Shown: positions 11,143-11,507 of the stretch, piece by piece | Position numbering within the stretch: the stretch's first letter is position 1 | How the letters are laid out: each line of letters begins with the position of its first letter | Source: Spirochaetota bacterium | GTDB taxonomy: Bacteria; Spirochaetota; Spirochaetia; Treponematales; UBA12059 | Assembly (NCBI GenBank): GCA_022709445.1 | Contig: JAKLIU010000034.1 | Coordinates: 1-11,507 of the forward strand | DNA length: 11,507 nucleotides | Reading direction: 5' to 3' | Position numbers and translations under genes: made by a program | Notes under the pieces: generated by a model | What the model was told of the DNA's origin: nothing | The model's input: the letters and a program-made list of their open reading frames with translations, nothing else | Database searches by the model: none

Positions 11143-11507
11143 ATGATCATCCACCTGGCCAGCAACAACGACCACAAGCTCCACGAGATGCGCTCCGCCC
11201 TGCCCGGCGTCGAGCTGAGGACGCCCCGGGACGCGGGACTGGACTTCGATTTCCCGGAGGATGAAGACAGCTTCCTGGGAAACGCCCTGGGCAAGGCGAC
11301 GGCCCTCTGGCGGCTCCTGGGCGGCGCGGTGCTGGCCGACGACTCGGGCCTCTGCGTGGACGCCCTGGGCGGCCGGCCGGGCGTGCTGTCCGCGCGTTAC
11401 GGTTCCCCTCCCGGGGGCCAGCCCCTGGCATCGCCCGAACGGAACCGCCTGCTCCTGTCCGAGATGGAGGGAGTCAAGGACCGGTCCTGCCGCTTCGTCT
11501 GCTGCCT
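11143..11507 (+). CDS. rdgB: Non-canonical purine NTP pyrophosphatase (ITPase/XTPase), partial
   Basis: The gene is cut by the right edge; 121 codons are visible out of a usual 195-205. The HAM1/RdgB family hydrolyses dITP, XTP and related deaminated purine nucleotides to monophosphates, keeping them out of DNA and RNA. Seen here: N-terminal IIHLASNNDHKLHEM (res. 2-16), with the SNN-x-HK nucleotide-binding motif, SFLGNALGKA (about 43-52), and the signature ADDSGLCVDAL (about 65-75) with the metal/catalytic Asp pair, followed by GGRPGVLSARYG. Another family segment, CRFVCC, reaches the edge. The glutamate usual before NA (ENA) is replaced by Gly (GNALGKA). The ATG at 11143 has an excellent GGAGGA site 3 nt upstream. 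It is probably a separate transcription unit from the sigma-like gene. Confidence 0.93.
   Translation, partial: MIIHLASNNDHKLHEMRSALPGVELRTPRDAGLDFDFPEDEDSFLGNALGKATALWRLLGGAVLADDSGLCVDALGGRPGVLSARYGSPPGGQPLASPERNRLLLSEMEGVKDRSCRFVCC

Noticed and set aside
1..11507. CRISPR array, transposon, phage or toxin-antitoxin signals
   Set aside because: No spaced repeats, transposase, integrase or toxin-like pair seen. All clear genes are of ordinary chromosomal type.

Overview
This is a GC-rich, densely packed bacterial chromosome segment with no mobile elements, tRNA/rRNA genes or CRISPR. Gene content points to a high-GC member of the Spirochaetota. The reasons are the murG-cvpA-clamp-loader-kinase gene order, which I recall from treponemes (unverified), a large PilZ protein with a GAF-like middle, and a divergent sigma-like protein of a kind I associate with spirochaetes. 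The taxonomic call is an inference, not a proof.

Layout. Positions 1-4518 (minus strand) form one tightly coupled operon: pgi, murG, cvpA, a delta'/DnaX-type clamp-loader subunit, and the first 31 codons of a further protein, possibly a sensor kinase. All four junctions overlap by 1-4 nt, and three are GTGA overlaps. Positions 4519-4648 hold a compact divergent promoter region with a 12-bp perfect palindrome between two back-to-back promoters. Positions 4649-6154 (plus) encode a PilZ-domain protein and a small single-pass membrane protein. Positions 6007-8348 (minus) encode nth (endonuclease III) and recQ; the recQ 3' end runs antisense through the end of the small membrane-protein gene. Positions 8349-8487 are a second divergent promoter region. 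Positions 8488-9991 (plus) encode a small secreted protein of unknown function and an NrnA-like DHH/DHHA1 phosphoesterase. Positions 9992-10180 are an intergenic region with a very good sigma-54 (-24/-12) promoter, an upstream dyad and a structured leader. This promoter serves the gene at 10181-11056, whose product has sigma-70 region 2-like and region 4-like (HTH) segments. The window ends inside rdgB (ITP/XTP pyrophosphatase).

How the parts fit. The left operon combines central carbon metabolism (Pgi), lipid II synthesis (MurG), an envelope protein (CvpA) and clamp loading. nth-recQ is a DNA-repair pair and RdgB cleans the nucleotide pool. The PilZ protein (c-di-GMP reception) and the DHH phosphoesterase (linear di-/oligonucleotide breakdown) may both touch cyclic-dinucleotide signalling. 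The most interesting candidate system is the sigma-54 promoter driving a sigma-like protein. It would be a two-tier sigma cascade analogous in logic, but not in protein identity, to RpoN-RpoS of Borrelia. Other notable points are two genes (PilZ and nth) whose promoters imply leaderless mRNAs, and a PilZ protein whose two ligand motifs lie about 210 residues apart.
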